IMG/VR virus record: IMGVR_UViG_3300034068_000566
Span: 31,290-95,289 of that record
Direction: 5' to 3' (one strand)
DNA length: 64,000 nt
Source: a virus
Positions 1 to 7,655 of the stretch are shown here, piece after piece. The stretch's first letter is position 1, and every line of letters starts with the position of its first letter. Both the position numbers and the translations under genes were made by a program. A model generated the notes under the pieces. It saw nothing but the letters and a program-made list of their open reading frames with translations, did no database searches and was not told the DNA's origin.

Positions 1-188
1 CAAGCGAAATTCTTGTAACAGTAGACGGAGCAAACAATGTATATATTACAGAGTATGCCAATGTAATTAGTAATGCTGCCCTTGGAACAATTACTGCAGC
101 CTATAGCGCTGGAAATGTTGTTCTTACAGTTGCTGCAACAGCAGCAGATACTTCAGTTAAGTTACACAAGACTTACGTTGAAGCATAA
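1..188 (+). CDS. C-terminal end of a tail/fibre-like structural protein (5' truncated)
   Basis: The reading frame is open from the window start (first full codon at position 3) to a TAA at 186-188, giving 61 residues. The fragment is rich in Thr, Ala and Val and alternates short beta-strand-like stretches (ILVTVDGANNVYI, NVVLTVAATAADTSVKL). This style is common at the C-termini of phage tail-fibre and minor tail proteins, and the next two genes are fibre-like. The exact function cannot be judged from the tail end alone. It reads straight into the fibre cluster, so the window begins inside a late structural operon. Confidence 0.6.
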   Translation, partial: SEILVTVDGANNVYITEYANVISNAALGTITAAYSAGNVVLTVAATAADTSVKLHKTYVEA

Positions 189-222
189 TTTAAAAATACA
201 GTAAAAAGAAAAGAGGACGGGA

Positions 223-675
223 ATGGCAACTACTACTAAAGACTTTAAAGTTAAACACGGTTTATCCGTAGTCAATGGAGGTTCCTTTGGTGGAACGGTA
301 GTAGTTGCTACCCCAACCGAAAATACACATGCAACAACAAAAGCATATGTTGATGGTCTTGCTGGGATAACAATAGCAACAACAGCACCAGCAATAACAA
401 GAAATGGACAGTTCTACTTTAATCCAGATACCTACCACTTATCAGTCTCTTATGACAGTGAGTGGTTAGTTTTGGCAAATTATATGGACACTGTAAATCT
501 TCCACAGCACATCCACGACACCTCTATTGGTGGAAATGGCTTACTAACTACAATTTTCCAGGATGCAGGATTCTATTATGAAGTCCCACTATCATTTAAT
601 GATGCTAGTTTTTATAATAATGCTATCTGGGAAATTCTTTTTGACGGCGGTATGGCAGTAGATAACTTCAACTAA
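223..675 (+). CDS. Small tail-fibre-like structural protein
   Basis: This 150-residue protein starts at an ATG preceded by a purine-rich ribosome site (AAGAGGACGGG). The N-terminal part (MATTTKDFKVKHGLSVVNGG) and the segment NTHATTKAYVDGLA are typical of phage fibre or collar-associated proteins, in which a short repeat ends in an AYVDG helix before a trimeric beta region. I see no catalytic motif, signal peptide or membrane segment. It sits between the truncated upstream structural gene and the long repeat fibre at 729. A role as a small fibre or fibre-attachment subunit is inferred from composition and neighbours. Confidence 0.55.
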   Translation: MATTTKDFKVKHGLSVVNGGSFGGTVVVATPTENTHATTKAYVDGLAGITIATTAPAITRNGQFYFNPDTYHLSVSYDSEWLVLANYMDTVNLPQHIHDTSIGGNGLLTTIFQDAGFYYEVPLSFNDASFYNNAIWEILFDGGMAVDNFN

Positions 676-680
676 ATTGA

Positions 681-689
681 TGTTATAAT
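681..689 (+). promoter_or_regulatory. Extended -10 promoter for the fibre gene at 729
   Basis: TG-T-TATAAT is a perfect extended -10 motif in the 53-base gap upstream of the fibre gene. It is followed by a leader of about 33 bases with a good ribosome site (AAAAGGAG, 713-720). The same TGnTATAMT form recurs at many gaps in this window. Confidence 0.6.
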
Positions 690-728
690 AATATAAGTAA
701 TGGGTAGCACCCAAAAGGAGAACTAAAT

Positions 729-2942
729 ATGGCAACTAGAATGCAACAGCGCAGAGGAACTGCAGCTCAGTGGATATCTTTAAATGATGGAGATGGCCCA
801 ATTCTTGCTGCTGGCGAAATTGGTTTTGAGAGCGATACTGGTCAGTTTAAGATCGGTAATGGAGTCAGCCATTGGACAGATCTTTCATATTTTAAAGACT
901 TTGGCGATCTAGGCGGATCATTAGACGACTATATTGAACTTACAGCTAAAGGAGCAGCATCTGGAGTTGCAGAACTCGATGCTACATTTAATGTTTTAAC
1001 AAAGACTGGCGTTGTTTTTGAAGGCGCTACAGCAAATGATTTTGAGACAACTTTACAGGTAACAGAGCCAACAGCTGATCGGGCTATCACACTTCCAAAT
1101 GCTACAGGAACAGTTGTTCTTGCAGATGGCAGCGGTAACGTAACAGTATCAGGAGACTTAACAGTATCAGGTACAACTACTATCATTGACAGCACAACAA
1201 TTAATGTTCAAAATAACATTAGATTTGAAGGAACAACACCAAATGATTTTGAGACAAGCTTAACAGCAGCAGATCCAACTGCAGACAGAACTATCACACT
1301 TCCAGATGCCACAGGAACAGTTGTTCTTGAAGATGGAACTCAAACACTATCTAATAAGACAATTAATTTAAATGCAAACACTTTAAACACTACTCTTGCT
1401 CAATTAAATACAGCAGTATCTGATGCCGATGTTGCTTCACTTGCTGGATCAGAAACATTAACTAATAAAACTTTAACATCTCCAAATGTTAATGAAGCAG
1501 TTGCTCTTACAGCAACATCTACAGAGTTAAATATTCTTGACGGAGCAACCGTAAGTGCTGCAGAACTAAATATTCTTGATGGCGTAACATCTTCAACCGC
1601 AGAACTAAATATTCTTGACGGTGTTACATCAACAGCTGCAGAATTAAACGTACTTGATGGAATTACTTCATCTACTGCAGAACTAAATATCCTTGACGGA
1701 GTAACAGCAACCGCAGCACAAATAAATGTTCTTGGAAGCCTAACTGCTACTGCAGCAGAATTAAACATTCTTGACGGTGTTACATCTACTACAGCAGAGA
1801 TAAACAAACTTTCTGGAGTAACCGCTACATCGGCTGAAATTAATACTTTGTCTGGAATTACTTCCACTGTTGCAGAATTAAATATTCTAGATGGTGCACT
1901 TTTATCTGTAACAGAATTAAACTATCTAGATGGTGTTACTTCTGCAATTCAAACACAGATTGATGCTAAAGCAGATACTGCTGCCCCTACATTTACAGGA
2001 ACAGTTGTTCTTCCATCTACAACATCAATTGGAACAGTAACCTCAACAGAATTAGGATATATTAGTGGAGTAACCTCAGCAATTCAAACTCAGATATCTG
2101 GAAAGCAATCAGTTGTTGCTAATGTTTCAGATGTTGAGATTGGATATTTAGATGGCGTTACTTCTCCAATTCAAACTCAATTAGGAAATAAGCAAGCAGT
2201 TGTTGCCAATGTTTCAGATACTGAAATAGGATACCTTGATGGAGTTACATCCGCAATTCAGACCCAACTTGACGCTAAACTAGCATCTGCAACAGCAGCA
2301 TCAACTTATGCCCCTCTAGTATCTCCAGCACTTACTGGAACACCTACAGCACCATTGGCAGTAACTGGAACTAATACAACGCAGGTTGCTACAACAAGTT
2401 TTGTACAGCAAGAACTTGCCGTATTAACAACTGGCGCACCAGCAGCACTAAATACGCTTGATGAACTGGCAGCAGCCCTAGGTGATGATGCTAACTATGC
2501 AGCTACAATTACAACAGCACTTGGAAATAAGGCTCCACTTGCCTCTCCTACATTTACAGGAACAGTTACTCTTCCTGCAGCAGGAATTGTATTTACAGAT
2601 GGCACACAAGCAAAAGAAGGTGTTCCTTCTCGTACACCAATTATTGCAAAGACAGATTCTTACACACTGTCAGCATTAACTGAAAGAGATTCATTGATTG
2701 AAGTTGCAAAAGCAACAGCAACAACAGTTACAATCCCAACAGATGCAACTCTAAACTTCCCAATTGGAACATCTATTGATATTCTTCAAACTGGAGCGGG
2801 ACAAGTAACGATTGCCCCAGTATCAGGAACAGTTACAGTCAATGCTACACCTGGATTAAAGCTTCGTACAACTTGGTCATCTGCAACTCTTCTTAAAAGA
2901 GCAGCAAATACTTGGGTTGTATTTGGCGATCTAACAGCGTAA
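729..2942 (+). CDS. Long tail fibre with 13-residue repeats
   Basis: This 737-residue fibre protein is probably receptor-contacting. Residues 1-55 (MATRMQQRRGTAAQW...AAGEIGFESDTGQFKIGNG) match the N-terminal fold seen in the major tropism determinant and many fibre proteins, where an RRGT-W-L-x-AGEIG signature leads into a GNG turn. Two GTVVL/NDFET modules follow (about 90-200). Residues 267-409 hold about eleven 13-residue units of the form AELNILDGVTSTT. Three to four longer units with GYLDGVTSxIQTQ follow (to about 520), then a C-terminal beta-rich domain ending in a WVVFGDL motif. Such repeats form trimeric beta-helical shafts in phage fibres. The start is clear from the AAAAGGAG ribosome site. 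Confidence 0.85.
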   Translation: MATRMQQRRGTAAQWISLNDGDGPILAAGEIGFESDTGQFKIGNGVSHWTDLSYFKDFGDLGGSLDDYIELTAKGAASGVAELDATFNVLTKTGVVFEGATANDFETTLQVTEPTADRAITLPNATGTVVLADGSGNVTVSGDLTVSGTTTIIDSTTINVQNNIRFEGTTPNDFETSLTAADPTADRTITLPDATGTVVLEDGTQTLSNKTINLNANTLNTTLAQLNTAVSDADVASLAGSETLTNKTLTSPNVNEAVALTATSTELNILDGATVSAAELNILDGVTSSTAELNILDGVTSTAAELNVLDGITSSTAELNILDGVTATAAQINVLGSLTATAAELNILDGVTSTTAEINKLSGVTATSAEINTLSGITSTVAELNILDGALLSVTELNYLDGVTSAIQTQIDAKADTAAPTFTGTVVLPSTTSIGTVTSTELGYISGVTSAIQTQISGKQSVVANVSDVEIGYLDGVTSPIQTQLGNKQAVVANVSDTEIGYLDGVTSAIQTQLDAKLASATAASTYAPLVSPALTGTPTAPLAVTGTNTTQVATTSFVQQELAVLTTGAPAALNTLDELAAALGDDANYAATITTALGNKAPLASPTFTGTVTLPAAGIVFTDGTQAKEGVPSRTPIIAKTDSYTLSALTERDSLIEVAKATATTVTIPTDATLNFPIGTSIDILQTGAGQVTIAPVSGTVTVNATPGLKLRTTWSSATLLKRAANTWVVFGDLTA
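1527..1955 (+). repeat. Tandem 39-bp coding repeats in the fibre shaft
   Basis: About eleven imperfect 39-bp units encode 13-residue repeats beginning LNILDG. Units differ mainly at third positions, which suggests old duplication followed by drift. They remain in frame and carry no spacers, so they are part of the fibre shaft. Confidence 0.85.
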
Positions 2943-2972
2943 TAAAAATTCAATAAAAAATAGGAGATATAA

Positions 2973-3959
2973 ATGGCATCAGGTAAAAAAATAGGCAAGA
3001 AGTCTCAAGCGTCAAATGACTTCTTAGAGCCAATGGCTCCTACTGGTGTAACAGCAACAAATGTTGGAACTGGAAGAGCCTTTAATAATGGAGCAGCTAC
3101 AGTTACATTTTCTTTGCCTGCACTATCTCCTGCTGCTTCATCATTTACTGTAACCTCATCACCTGGCGGATATACTGGCACTGGAGCATCTTCTCCAATT
3201 ACAGTAGCTGGACTTCAATCTGCCACAGCCTATACATTTACCGCAACAGCTACTAATGCTGCAGGAACATCTGTAGCCTCTTCTGCTTCAGCTTCTATTA
3301 CCGCAACAACAGTTCCAGCAACTATGTCTGCTCCAACCCCAACTGCTGGAGTTAATCAAAACTCAATTGCTTTTTCAGCACCAGCAACTGGTGGATCTAC
3401 AATTACAGGATTTACCGTAACAGGCTCTGATGGTACATCTGGAACTGGAGCATCTTCTCCAATTGTTATTGCAGACACTGGTGGAACTTCTCAGACATAT
3501 ACAGTTAGGGCAACTAATGCTAACGGTACTGGTTCAGCTTCATCTGCATCTGGATCTATTACCACTACCCCGCCATTTTTCCCACCATTCTTCCCACCTT
3601 TCTTCCCGTTCTTCCCACCATTCTTCCCTCCGTTCTTCCCTCCGTTCTTCCCACCATTCTTCCCATTCTTCCCGTTCTTCCCACCATTCTTCCCTCCGTT
3701 CTTCCCACCTTTCTTCCCACCATTCTTCCCATTCTTCCCACCATTCTTCCCACCTTTCTTCCCTCCATTCTTCCCACCGTTCTTCCCATTCTTCCCATTC
3801 TTCCCATTCTTCCCACCATTCTTCCCACCTTTCTTCCCACCTTCATTCCCATTCTTCCCTCCATTCTTCACAGCACCTTCTTGCCACACTTGCAATGGCT
3901 CTGATGCCTACTGGGGCTACTATGGCTGTGGTTACCCAGGAGAAGTTGTTTGCAACTAA
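2973..3959 (+). CDS. Fibronectin-III protein with a 100-residue Pro/Phe repeat and Cys-rich tail
   Basis: This 328-residue protein has three parts. Residues about 20-110 and 115-198 form two fibronectin type III-like domains (Thr/Ser/Gly-rich, with SPITVAGLQSATAYTFTATA and TYTVRATNANG). Residues 200-299 are almost entirely Pro and Phe, alternating PPFF and PFF units. Residues 300-328 are a short aromatic and Cys-containing tail (PSCHTCNGSDAYWGYYGCGY, then a last VCN) with four cysteines. The fibronectin domains are typical of actinobacterial surface and phage tail proteins. The Pro/Phe tract is unusual; I do not recognise the family. The gene follows the fibre and precedes seven prolyl-hydroxylase-like oxygenases, so the prolines may be hydroxylated (inference). 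The ribosome site is TAGGAG. Confidence 0.8.
   Translation: MASGKKIGKKSQASNDFLEPMAPTGVTATNVGTGRAFNNGAATVTFSLPALSPAASSFTVTSSPGGYTGTGASSPITVAGLQSATAYTFTATATNAAGTSVASSASASITATTVPATMSAPTPTAGVNQNSIAFSAPATGGSTITGFTVTGSDGTSGTGASSPIVIADTGGTSQTYTVRATNANGTGSASSASGSITTTPPFFPPFFPPFFPFFPPFFPPFFPPFFPPFFPFFPFFPPFFPPFFPPFFPPFFPFFPPFFPPFFPPFFPPFFPFFPFFPFFPPFFPPFFPPSFPFFPPFFTAPSCHTCNGSDAYWGYYGCGYPGEVVCN
3570..3869 (+). repeat. 300-bp low-complexity PPFF/PFF repeat
   Basis: Nearly perfect 9- and 12-bp units (TTC TTC CCA, with CCA/CCT/CCG variants) encode residues 200-299. Phe is almost always TTC and proline third bases vary, which points to selection on the protein sequence. Period-3 C/T bias makes the opposite strand open too, but that strand encodes only a GGKNGG shadow. 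Confidence 0.9.
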
Positions 3960-3976
3960 GCAGATATCAATGATTA

Positions 3977-3985
3977 TGATATACT
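3977..3985 (+). promoter_or_regulatory. Extended -10 promoter upstream of the gene at 4008
   Basis: TG-A-TATACT lies 22 bases before the ATG at 4008, followed by a good ribosome site (AAAAGGAG, 3995-4002). The expected transcription start would be close to 3992. Confidence 0.5.
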
Positions 3986-4007
3986 TGTATAAAGAAAAGG
4001 AGAACTA

Positions 4008-4454
4008 ATGATTAAAGATATTGATATTCAACATAGTTTTAGTAGAGATAAGTTAGCAGGAGCACCATTAGTATTTGTTATTGATGGGGAGTGTCTTTAT
4101 AATTTTAATGCAACACTTCCTGGCATTGACCTATTTACAAAAAATAAAGGCATTACAGATATATCTGCTGACTACCCAGAGCACGATGGGGCTACACTTC
4201 AAATTGTTAAAGAAAATGATGAAATTGAAGTCTATCAAACTAACGAATACTTTGGTTCAGTTTTACTAAGCAATCCAACAGTTCTTGATTTAAATGATTA
4301 TCCTTATGGACATCATGTTATGTCTCCAGATGCCTCATTTGATGGAGAAAAGTTTATTATTAAAAATAAAACGGTTGCTGAACATGTACGATTAACGGAA
4401 TGGCATATTCACAATCCTAAAAATCCAAATTATGTACCCCATCCAAACGTTTAA
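4008..4454 (+). CDS. Hypothetical protein, 148 residues
   Basis: I do not recognise this family. The protein is acidic and soluble, with no signal peptide or membrane helix. It alternates beta-like stretches (APLVFVIDGECLYNF, HDGATLQIVKENDEIEVYQ) and ends in a His/Pro/Asn-rich tail (EWHIHNPKNPNYVPHPNV). It has its own extended -10 promoter and strong ribosome site, and stands between the Pro/Phe repeat protein and the small zinc protein. Position suggests either a structural accessory protein or a member of the modification cluster. Confidence that it is a real gene is high; its role is unknown. Confidence 0.7.
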   Translation: MIKDIDIQHSFSRDKLAGAPLVFVIDGECLYNFNATLPGIDLFTKNKGITDISADYPEHDGATLQIVKENDEIEVYQTNEYFGSVLLSNPTVLDLNDYPYGHHVMSPDASFDGEKFIIKNKTVAEHVRLTEWHIHNPKNPNYVPHPNV

Positions 4455-4490
4455 TTTTTTTATTATATAATTACAACAAAGGAGTTTGTT

Positions 4491-4724
4491 TTGTCAGAAA
4501 AAAGCGCATGGGAAAAATATAAAGAAAAAAATGGGGTAACTCCACTAGATATGCTTAATCCACATACAAAGCGTATACCACATGAATCTGCTCAAAAAAG
4601 ATTTGATATTTGTAAGGAGTGTCCAGAATTAATAAAACTTACTTCTCAGTGTAAAAAATGTGGTTGTTTCATGAAAGTTAAGACTACTCTTGAGATTGCT
4701 AAATGCCCACTAAATAAGTGGTAA
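4491..4724 (+). CDS. Small six-cysteine zinc-binding protein (DUF6171-like)
   Basis: This 77-residue protein uses a TTG start, chosen because a clear AAAGGAG site lies 6 bases upstream and no ATG is available before the cysteine region. Cysteines fall at about 41, 44, 54, 57, 59 and 72 (CKEC...CKKCGC...CPLNKW), a zinc-ribbon layout closing with the CPLxKW end typical of a small phage/bacterial family I associate with DUF6171. No DNA-binding helix is evident. In cyanophages and actinophages such proteins often stand next to 2-oxoglutarate oxygenase genes, as here. The function is unknown, possibly a metal-binding adaptor. Confidence 0.7.
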   Translation: MSEKSAWEKYKEKNGVTPLDMLNPHTKRIPHESAQKRFDICKECPELIKLTSQCKKCGCFMKVKTTLEIAKCPLNKW

Positions 4725-4746
4725 CACTCGCTATATATTGCTTTAA

Positions 4747-4767
4747 ATAGCACTTTTATGCTATAAT
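4747..4767 (+). promoter_or_regulatory. Extended -10 promoter overlapped by a 6-bp inverted repeat
   Basis: TG-C-TATAAT (4759-4767) is preceded by a TTGCTT-like -35 at 4738-4743 (18-base spacing). An exact inverted repeat, ATAGCA/TGCTAT (4747-4752 and 4759-4764), overlaps the -10 box and could be an operator. The leader to the ATG at 4798 is about 23 bases and has a GATAGGAA site. This is the likely main promoter of the oxygenase block. Confidence 0.55.
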
Positions 4768-4797
4768 AAAACTATACCATTAAAAGATAGGAATCAC

Positions 4798-5517
4798 ATG
4801 CAAGCATATGATGAAAACGATAATCACTGGTTTACTAAAGATAGATCAGAAACAGCCTCAACAAGAATTTCCCGATTGATGCCTCAAAGTAATATCCCGA
4901 TTAGCAATCCAGGATTAGGTTTAAATATTTATCATAATGTTTTTTCAAAAGATGATTCAGATAGATATATCAATACTCTTGAGCACAATCTTTCAGGGGA
5001 TAATAAGTATAAGTGGTCTGAAGCACAGGTAACAAACTCTACTGTTCCAATCAAAAAAGCAAGAGATGCTGTAGACTTTAAATATAAGCAAGAAAATCTT
5101 GGTCCAAGAGATGAACATAATGCTGATCTGATTGATTTGCATGAAGAGATATATCAAAAACTAAAATTGTGCATAGATGATTATGCACACTACTGGGGAA
5201 TAAATGTTACATATTATGAAGCATTTAACTTTGTAAAGTATGAAGGTGAAGGAACTCACTTTAATATACATGCTGATCATGGTCCAGCTTATAATTGTAC
5301 TGTTTCTGCAGTAATTTATATTAATGATGATTACGAAGGTGGAGAAATTAAGTTTCCAAGATTAGATAATTTTGTTCATACCCCAAAGGTTGGAGATATA
5401 GCAATCTTTCCTTCAAACTATATATATGAGCATGCTTCTTTGCCAATGAAAACAGGAACAAAATATTGTGTTGTCATTATGACAGACATTAATCTTTTAG
5501 GTCACACAGGAAATTAA
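4798..5517 (+). CDS. 2-oxoglutarate/Fe(II) oxygenase, prolyl 4-hydroxylase type (1 of 7)
   Basis: This is a predicted non-haem iron dioxygenase that couples 2-oxoglutarate decarboxylation to substrate hydroxylation. It is 239 residues long, the usual size of the catalytic domain alone. The jelly-roll core carries the facial triad H158-x-D160 and H212, with K222 ten residues further on as the likely 2-oxoglutarate anchor. YINDDYEGGEIKFP, typical of P4H-type enzymes, lies between them, and a KVGD..IFPS turn precedes the distal His. It is closely similar to the next gene, with the same YxEAFNxxKYE lead-in and FPSNxxY stretch, so the pair arose by duplication. The substrate is unknown; the adjacent Pro/Phe repeat protein is a candidate. 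Confidence 0.88.
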   Translation: MQAYDENDNHWFTKDRSETASTRISRLMPQSNIPISNPGLGLNIYHNVFSKDDSDRYINTLEHNLSGDNKYKWSEAQVTNSTVPIKKARDAVDFKYKQENLGPRDEHNADLIDLHEEIYQKLKLCIDDYAHYWGINVTYYEAFNFVKYEGEGTHFNIHADHGPAYNCTVSAVIYINDDYEGGEIKFPRLDNFVHTPKVGDIAIFPSNYIYEHASLPMKTGTKYCVVIMTDINLLGHTGN

Positions 5518-5530
5518 CATAGGAGAAAAT

Positions 5531-6202
5531 ATGAATACAGAAAATACAACATCAGCACCTTGGAGCAGCTATGAAGAGATTGCTCCAGGAATTTTTGTTT
5601 ACCACGACGTTCTGCCAACAGAATTAAACATTATTGATAGGCTGGAAGAGGTTTTGAATAATGACAGACCAAACTATAATTGGCAACCAGCCTATGTTGG
5701 TTATCAACAAAGAATGCCAGAGTATAGAGATTGCGTTGATTTTAAATTTAAGAAAACAGACATTGAAAGAGATGTATCTCCAGACTCCTTAAAACTTCAG
5801 GGCATTTGGCAAGACTGTTATGATAGACAAAAGTTAGCAGTAGAAGATTACTGCAGACGCTTTAATATTAATAACCTAAGATACTGGGAAGCTTTTAATT
5901 ACATTAAGTATGAGCCTGGTCAACACTTTATGGAACATCATGATCATGGATTTTCATATAACTGTACATTGTCTCTAGTTGCTTATATTAATGATAATTT
6001 TGAAGGCGGAGAATTATTCTTTAGACTTCAAGGAATTACGTATATTCCAAAAGCTGGGGATGTTGTATTGTTCCCATCTAACTTTATGTATCCACATCAA
6101 GCTAAGGTTGTTCATTCTGGGACAAAGTATTCTTTAGTAACAATGCTTGACTATAGCGATAAGTATCACACTCCAGAGATGTATCAAGAGACTGGATCAT
6201 AA
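5531..6202 (+). CDS. 2-oxoglutarate/Fe(II) oxygenase, prolyl 4-hydroxylase type (2 of 7)
   Basis: This 223-residue protein has the full jelly-roll signature: H136-x-D138, distal H189 and K199 as the 2-oxoglutarate-binding base. The sequence around the first metal site is His-rich (EHHDHG), so either H136 or a neighbour could bind iron, but the spacing to D138 favours H136. AYINDNFEGGELFF and PKAGDVVLFPSNF match the upstream enzyme nearly position for position, so these are tandem paralogues. A TAGGAG ribosome site sits just before the ATG, and the stop overlaps the next start (TAATG). The phage fold is intact; the substrate is unknown. Confidence 0.88.
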   Translation: MNTENTTSAPWSSYEEIAPGIFVYHDVLPTELNIIDRLEEVLNNDRPNYNWQPAYVGYQQRMPEYRDCVDFKFKKTDIERDVSPDSLKLQGIWQDCYDRQKLAVEDYCRRFNINNLRYWEAFNYIKYEPGQHFMEHHDHGFSYNCTLSLVAYINDNFEGGELFFRLQGITYIPKAGDVVLFPSNFMYPHQAKVVHSGTKYSLVTMLDYSDKYHTPEMYQETGS

Positions 6203-6915
6203 TGTCAATTATCACTGCTTATAGAAAAACACCAATGGCATTGAATATAGAGCCAATGTCTATAAAAAGAGATTGGATGGATGAAACTCCACAGGGTCAT
6301 GCCTATAGATGTCATCCAGTCACATCTGCCAATGTTATTGGCTGGAGTATATCTTCACCAGTAGACATAAAGTTCATCTGGAATGGTGTTAATGATACAA
6401 GCGGAGATAATGTTACTATACTTGAAGGAAAAGAGTATGTTTATACTGGAAGAGGACAGTCAACAGTTAGTTTTAATACTGGATTTATTTTAAGAACAGA
6501 TGAAAAAACTAGCGTATTGACAATAACTCCACAAAACTATTTTAATGAAGATGTTGAGGTTATGTCCTCTCTCATATCTACTTCTTTTTTAAATACAGAT
6601 TTTCCCTTAGCAATTAAATGCAAGGTAGCAAATAAAGAAATTACTATTAAGGCAGGTTCACCCATAGCAACCATAATTCCTATCTCTTTAACTTCTTTAA
6701 AAGATGAGTCTGTAGAGATAGTCAACTTTGTACACACACAAGAATATTCTGATGCTTTAAACTCATATGGTAAAGCAGCTCAAGAAGTAAACCAGAGTGG
6801 AGAGTGGACTGACTGGTATAGAAATGCTGTAAATGAAAAAGGCGAGTCTATTGGATCACACGAAGTTAAAAATTTAAAATTAAACGTTATTGATAATACA
6901 GGAGGCAAACAGTGA
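6202..6915 (+). CDS. DUF6065-like protein of unknown function, first of a divergent pair
   Basis: This 237-residue protein has no catalytic motif I know. N-terminal IKRDWMDETPQGHAYRC is followed by AN-x-x-GWSISSPVDIKFIWNG, a layout I associate with the DUF6065 family, although I cannot confirm that here. The second half (SVLTITPQNYFNEDVEVMSS...FLNTDFPLAIKC...AGSPIATIIPI) aligns in order with the next gene (SVLYVAPFNRYDLPIMTVSG...NLPGSFPFFVQ...AGTPYAQLLPF), so the two are distant paralogues. It is translationally coupled on both sides inside the oxygenase block, which suggests a shared process. No metal triad is present, so it is not an eighth oxygenase. Confidence 0.65.
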   Translation: MSIITAYRKTPMALNIEPMSIKRDWMDETPQGHAYRCHPVTSANVIGWSISSPVDIKFIWNGVNDTSGDNVTILEGKEYVYTGRGQSTVSFNTGFILRTDEKTSVLTITPQNYFNEDVEVMSSLISTSFLNTDFPLAIKCKVANKEITIKAGSPIATIIPISLTSLKDESVEIVNFVHTQEYSDALNSYGKAAQEVNQSGEWTDWYRNAVNEKGESIGSHEVKNLKLNVIDNTGGKQ

Positions 6916-7637
6916 AGATCATTGAGTTTATAACTAATAGGCCTTGGCTAAATAAAGATAGTAAATCAAAGCCAATACCAATTTCAAGATCAATGCCACA
7001 GTGGTATAAAGAAGCTGATAGGTTTGCTAAAAAACCAGATGGAGAATATTGGATAGGACCAGACAAAGGAAAGATCCCTACATGGAAAGCCTGTCCTGCA
7101 ATTCTTGATATTTTAACAACTGGGTATAGCCTTGTAACCCCCTGTGATATAGAATTTTTCCTTGATGGCGCAGGGCAAATTGATGTTAAAACTGAAGATC
7201 CAATGTATAAAGATTTTGCTACAAGAAGAACTCCCATGCCACAATTTCGTCATCCAGAAGGATATTATAATTATCACTTTGCATGGATGCCAGATTGGGC
7301 AGTAAAGGTTCCAGATGGCTATAGCGTTTTATATGTTGCTCCATTTAATAGATACGATCTTCCAATTATGACAGTTTCTGGAATTATTGATAATGACAAA
7401 GTTAACTTGCCTGGATCTTTTCCATTTTTTGTACAAAAAGGTTGGACTGGAGTTCTTCCAGCAGGAACTCCTTATGCTCAGTTGCTTCCATTTTTGAGGG
7501 AAGATTGGAAATCCGAAATAACTGTTCCAACTGCTTCTGAAATGATGAATCATAATATAGAAAATAGTAAAAAATATCGTGTCCCAGATGGCGGAGTTTA
7601 TCAAAAAGAAGTCTGGACTAAGAGATTCTACGAATAG
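6912..7637 (+). CDS. Protein of unknown function, second of the DUF6065-like pair
   Basis: This 241-residue protein starts at GTG, overlapping the previous stop by four bases; a GGAGG site lies just upstream. It begins with SRSMPQWYKEADRF and TWKACPAILDILTTGYSLVTPCDIEFFLDG, then a beta-rich half (SVLYVAPFNRYDLPIMTVSGIID, then GSFPFFVQ, then LPAGTPYAQLLPF). The order of motifs mirrors the preceding gene, so both probably share a double-stranded beta-helix-like fold. No iron-binding H-x-D is visible. Similar genes accompany oxygenases in some cyanophages, from general recollection. The C-terminal KKYRVPDGGVYQKEVWTKRFYE is basic and aromatic. Its role is unknown. Confidence 0.65.
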   Translation: MKIIEFITNRPWLNKDSKSKPIPISRSMPQWYKEADRFAKKPDGEYWIGPDKGKIPTWKACPAILDILTTGYSLVTPCDIEFFLDGAGQIDVKTEDPMYKDFATRRTPMPQFRHPEGYYNYHFAWMPDWAVKVPDGYSVLYVAPFNRYDLPIMTVSGIIDNDKVNLPGSFPFFVQKGWTGVLPAGTPYAQLLPFLREDWKSEITVPTASEMMNHNIENSKKYRVPDGGVYQKEVWTKRFYE

Positions 7638-7641
7638 GAAA

Positions 7642-7650
7642 TGGTATAAT
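7642..7650 (+). promoter_or_regulatory. Extended -10 promoter driving a leaderless start at 7656
   Basis: TG-G-TATAAT ends five bases before the ATG at 7656. No Shine-Dalgarno sequence lies between them. With a usual 6-7 base discriminator the transcript would begin at or next to the A of the start codon, as in actinobacterial leaderless mRNAs. Confidence 0.6.
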
Positions 7651-7655
7651 AAAAC

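Noticed and set aside
1527-1955. Possible CRISPR-like array
   Set aside because: The repeats are contiguous 39-bp coding units without spacers, in frame with the fibre gene.
3491-3895. Minus-strand open frame rich in GGKNGG
   Set aside because: It is the reverse complement of the Pro/Phe repeat; the period-3 composition keeps it open. It has no start signal and no independent evidence of coding.
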